Assembly (NCBI GenBank): GCA_004356555.1
Contig: SMWY01000022.1
Coordinates: 1 to 8,136 of the forward strand
DNA: 8,136 nt
Direction of reading: 5' to 3'
Origin: Candidatus Dadabacteria bacterium
GTDB lineage: Bacteria > Desulfobacterota_D > UBA1144 > Nemesobacterales > UBA2774
Position 1 is the first letter of the stretch. Each line of letters starts with the position of its first letter. The notes beneath the pieces are model-generated. The model had not been told where the DNA came from, did no database searches, and saw only the letters and a program-made list of their open reading frames with translations. Shown here one piece after another: positions 6,487 to 8,136 of the stretch. The position numbers were made by a program, and so were the translations under genes.

Positions 6487-6511
6487 GTATTTACATAGAC
6501 GTATTTACATA
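6487..6511 (+). repeat. Tandem 11-bp direct repeat over the trpF -35 region
   Basis: GTATTTACATA occurs at 6487-6497 and again at 6501-6511, a 14-bp period with a 3-base gap. The second copy contains the -35 hexamer TTTACA; the first has no matching -10. A regulator binding both copies would contact the promoter directly. No regulator is identified. Confidence 0.6.
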
Positions 6512-6532
6512 ACAGCATTCAACTTTTATAAT
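6504..6532 (+). promoter_or_regulatory. Strong sigma70-like promoter of the trpFB genes
   Basis: TTTACA (6504-6509, 5 of 6 to the -35 consensus) and TATAAT (6527-6532, perfect) have the ideal 17-base spacing. Transcription should begin near 6539, leaving a leader of about 11 bases before ATG 6550. That is too short for a Shine-Dalgarno or a classical trp attenuator. This is the best promoter in the window and separates trpFB from the SGNH gene upstream. Confidence 0.65.
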
Positions 6533-6549
6533 TTCCCTTCTCAATAACT

Positions 6550-7179
6550 ATGAAAAATATGCCTGGTACTAAGATTAAGATATGTGGTATTACAAATATA
6601 GAGGATGCCTTGCTGGCTTCCCAATTGGGAGCTGATGCGTTGGGTTTCATATTCTACAGAGAAAGCAAAAGGTATATAGATCCTGAAATTGCACGGGGTA
6701 TCATTTCAAATTTGCCGCCCTTTATTACAACTGTAGGGGTTTTTGTAAATCAGGAGCTTGATGAGATAATAGCAATTAAAGATATGACTCGAATTGATGC
6801 CGCCCAATTGCATGGAGACGAAAGTCCCGAATTTTGCAGCCTCATCCCTTTTAAAGTTATTAAGGCTATAAGAGTAAAAGATAGTTTAGATCTAGATAGA
6901 GTTGCACAATATCCTGTTCAAGCTATCCTTTTTGATACGTATTCCGATGTCCAATACGGCGGAACTGGTAAAAGTTTTAACTGGGGGATCTTACAAAACA
7001 TTTCAAACACTAGCAGAATTATTCTTTCTGGCGGACTTAGTCCCGATAACGTTGCCGAGGCCATCAGTACTGTGAAACCATATGCTGTTGATGTCAGCAG
7101 CGGTGTTGAGGATACGCCAGGCAAGAAAGATCATATGAAGCTAAGAAAATTTATTGAGGCAGTAAAAAATGGAAACTAA
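6550..7179 (+). CDS. trpF: Phosphoribosylanthranilate isomerase
   Basis: This is the third step of tryptophan synthesis: Amadori rearrangement of N-(5'-phosphoribosyl)-anthranilate to CdRP in the cytoplasm. The 209-residue single (beta/alpha)8 barrel is of normal length. KIKICGIT (8-15) carries the general base Cys12, and FDTY (128-131) carries the general acid Asp129. QLHGDE (86-91) and KAIRV (105-109) are conserved core strands. YGGTGKSFNW (136-145), LSGGLSPDNV (159-168) and VDVSSGVEDTPGKKD (180-194) form the substrate and phosphate-binding loops. ATG 6550 is used; ATG 6559 would also keep the whole barrel, and neither has a Shine-Dalgarno. It is the first gene after a strong promoter and overlaps trpB by 11 bases. 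It is not fused to trpC, and no other trp gene lies upstream in the window. Confidence 0.97.
   Translation: MKNMPGTKIKICGITNIEDALLASQLGADALGFIFYRESKRYIDPEIARGIISNLPPFITTVGVFVNQELDEIIAIKDMTRIDAAQLHGDESPEFCSLIPFKVIKAIRVKDSLDLDRVAQYPVQAILFDTYSDVQYGGTGKSFNWGILQNISNTSRIILSGGLSPDNVAEAISTVKPYAVDVSSGVEDTPGKKDHMKLRKFIEAVKNGN
7156..7159 (+). promoter_or_regulatory. Ribosome-binding site of trpB inside trpF
   Basis: GAGG lies 9 bases before ATG 7169, within the last codons of trpF. It supports this start and efficient reinitiation at the overlap, in contrast to the plus-strand genes here that lack such a site. Confidence 0.55.
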
Positions 7180-8136
7180 AACAACCTTGCCAGATCAATT
7201 AGGACATTACGGTGTATTTGGGGGCAGATACGTTTCTGAAACCCTTATGCCTGCTATTTTACAGTTGGAAAAGGCATATATGGAAATAAAGGATGATCCT
7301 AAATTTAAAGAAGAGCTCAACTATTATTTGTCAGAATATGCAGGACGTCCCACCCCACTTTATTTTGCCCAGAGAATGACTGATAAGTTAGGCGGGGCAA
7401 AAATTTATCTTAAGCGCGAGGATTTGGCCCACACTGGGTCACACAAGATTAATAATACTATAGGGCAGGCTATTCTAGCCTCCCGAATGGGTAAGAAAAG
7501 AATAATAGCTGAAACAGGCGCTGGGCAGCATGGGGTTGCAACGGCCACTGTTGCTGCTTTGTTCAATATGGAATGCGAGATATTTATGGGTCTTGAAGAT
7601 ACCAGACGCCAGGCGCTTAATGTTTTGCGAATGAAGCTGCTTGGCTCAAAAGTTAGAGAAGTTACTCAGGGCACCCAAACTTTAAAAGACGCGATGAATG
7701 AAGCGATGAGGGATTGGATTACTAATGTTAGAGATACTTTCTATATCATAGGAAGTGTGGCTGGACCACACCCTTACCCTATGATGGTTAGGGATTTTCA
7801 ATCGGTTATAGGAAACGAAGCAAGAAAACAGATACTCGAAAAAGAGGATAGGCTGCCTGATCTGCTTATTGCCTGTGTGGGAGGCGGTTCAAACGCTATG
7901 GGGCTTTTCTATCCGTTTCTTGAGAATGAAGATGTGAAGATGACCGGTGTAGAGGCCGCGGGTGCAGGAATAGACAATGGTAATCACGCAGCAACTATCT
8001 CAGCTGGTACAGTAGGAGTTCTGCACGGAAGTAAAACTTATCTGCTTCAAGATGAAAATGGGCAAATTAAAGGCACCCACTCTATAGCAGCAGGACTTGA
8101 TTACCCGGGAGTAGGTCCTGAGCATTCTTATCTTAA
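7169..8136 (+). CDS. trpB: Tryptophan synthase beta subunit, 3' end beyond window
   Basis: This PLP enzyme condenses indole with L-serine to make L-tryptophan, normally in an alpha2-beta2 complex with TrpA. The frame stays open to the window edge and gives 322 residues of an expected 395-400, so about 75 C-terminal residues are missing. GVFGGRYVSETL (15-26) is the classic TrpB1 start. EYAGRPTPLY (56-65) and LKREDLAHTGSHKINN (81-96) follow, with the PLP-binding Lys93. AETGAGQHG (114-122) carries the catalytic Glu115. The phosphate loop is GGGSNA (238-243), and GLDYPGVGPEHSYL (309-322) is conserved. Every key residue visible is intact. It overlaps trpF by 11 bases in another frame, which implies one transcript and coupled translation; trpA would be expected next. 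Confidence 0.97.
   Translation, partial: METKTTLPDQLGHYGVFGGRYVSETLMPAILQLEKAYMEIKDDPKFKEELNYYLSEYAGRPTPLYFAQRMTDKLGGAKIYLKREDLAHTGSHKINNTIGQAILASRMGKKRIIAETGAGQHGVATATVAALFNMECEIFMGLEDTRRQALNVLRMKLLGSKVREVTQGTQTLKDAMNEAMRDWITNVRDTFYIIGSVAGPHPYPMMVRDFQSVIGNEARKQILEKEDRLPDLLIACVGGGSNAMGLFYPFLENEDVKMTGVEAAGAGIDNGNHAATISAGTVGVLHGSKTYLLQDENGQIKGTHSIAAGLDYPGVGPEHSYL

Noticed and set aside
6336..6518. Minus-strand open frame of 60 codons running into the trpF upstream region
   Set aside because: It mostly overlaps the conserved C-terminal block of the SGNH gene and has no recognisable product or ribosome-binding site.
6471..6549. Trp attenuator, leader peptide or T-box before trpF
   Set aside because: There is no TGG-rich leader frame (the only ATG is followed at once by TGA), no terminator hairpin, and the predicted leader is only about 11 bases.
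6918..7124. Minus-strand open frame of 68 codons
   Set aside because: It lies antisense within trpF, a well-conserved gene.
1..8136. Insertion sequences, CRISPR arrays, toxin-antitoxin or phage-defence genes
   Set aside because: No transposase or nuclease motifs, regular spacer arrays or long terminal repeats are visible; all large frames have metabolic, glycan or transport assignments.

Overview
The window looks like chromosomal DNA from an AT-rich, Gram-negative-type bacterium. The evidence is a polysaccharide flippase, a MacB/FtsX-type ABC permease and a bacterial trpF-trpB pair. Nothing in the sequence fixes the lineage. No rRNA, tRNA, CRISPR array, insertion sequence or phage gene is visible.

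Layout. (1) Positions 12-602, minus strand: two small hypothetical genes, probably co-transcribed, one of which could be a winged-helix protein. (2) Positions 603-778: a divergent intergenic region with a good minus-strand promoter candidate and an inverted repeat. (3) Positions 779-4096, plus strand: three surface-glycan genes, namely a GT4-type glycosyltransferase, a Wzx-like MOP-family flippase and a PAPS-dependent-type sulfotransferase. (4) Positions 4151-6470, plus strand: a MacB-like permease without its ATPase, overlapping by 8 bp a membrane-anchored SGNH-fold hydrolase or acyltransferase. (5) Positions 6550-8136, plus strand: trpF and the first 322 codons of trpB, which overlap by 11 bp and lie behind a strong sigma70-like promoter carrying an 11-bp tandem repeat.

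Working model (inference). The glycosyltransferase, flippase, sulfotransferase and SGNH protein could build, export and decorate a sulfated and perhaps acyl-modified surface glycan. No polymerase, initiating sugar-phosphate transferase or PAPS-synthesis gene is present, so this would be part of a larger or dispersed system. The trp genes are ordinary metabolism with their own promoter and probably mark the edge of the accessory block.

Three details deserve attention. Most plus-strand genes lack a Shine-Dalgarno sequence and have a -10-like hexamer very close to the start codon, suggesting short-leader or leaderless mRNAs. The sulfotransferase is best started at GTG 3461. The SGNH protein lacks the usual Asp of its last catalytic block. 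I see no clearly new defence or mobile system here.
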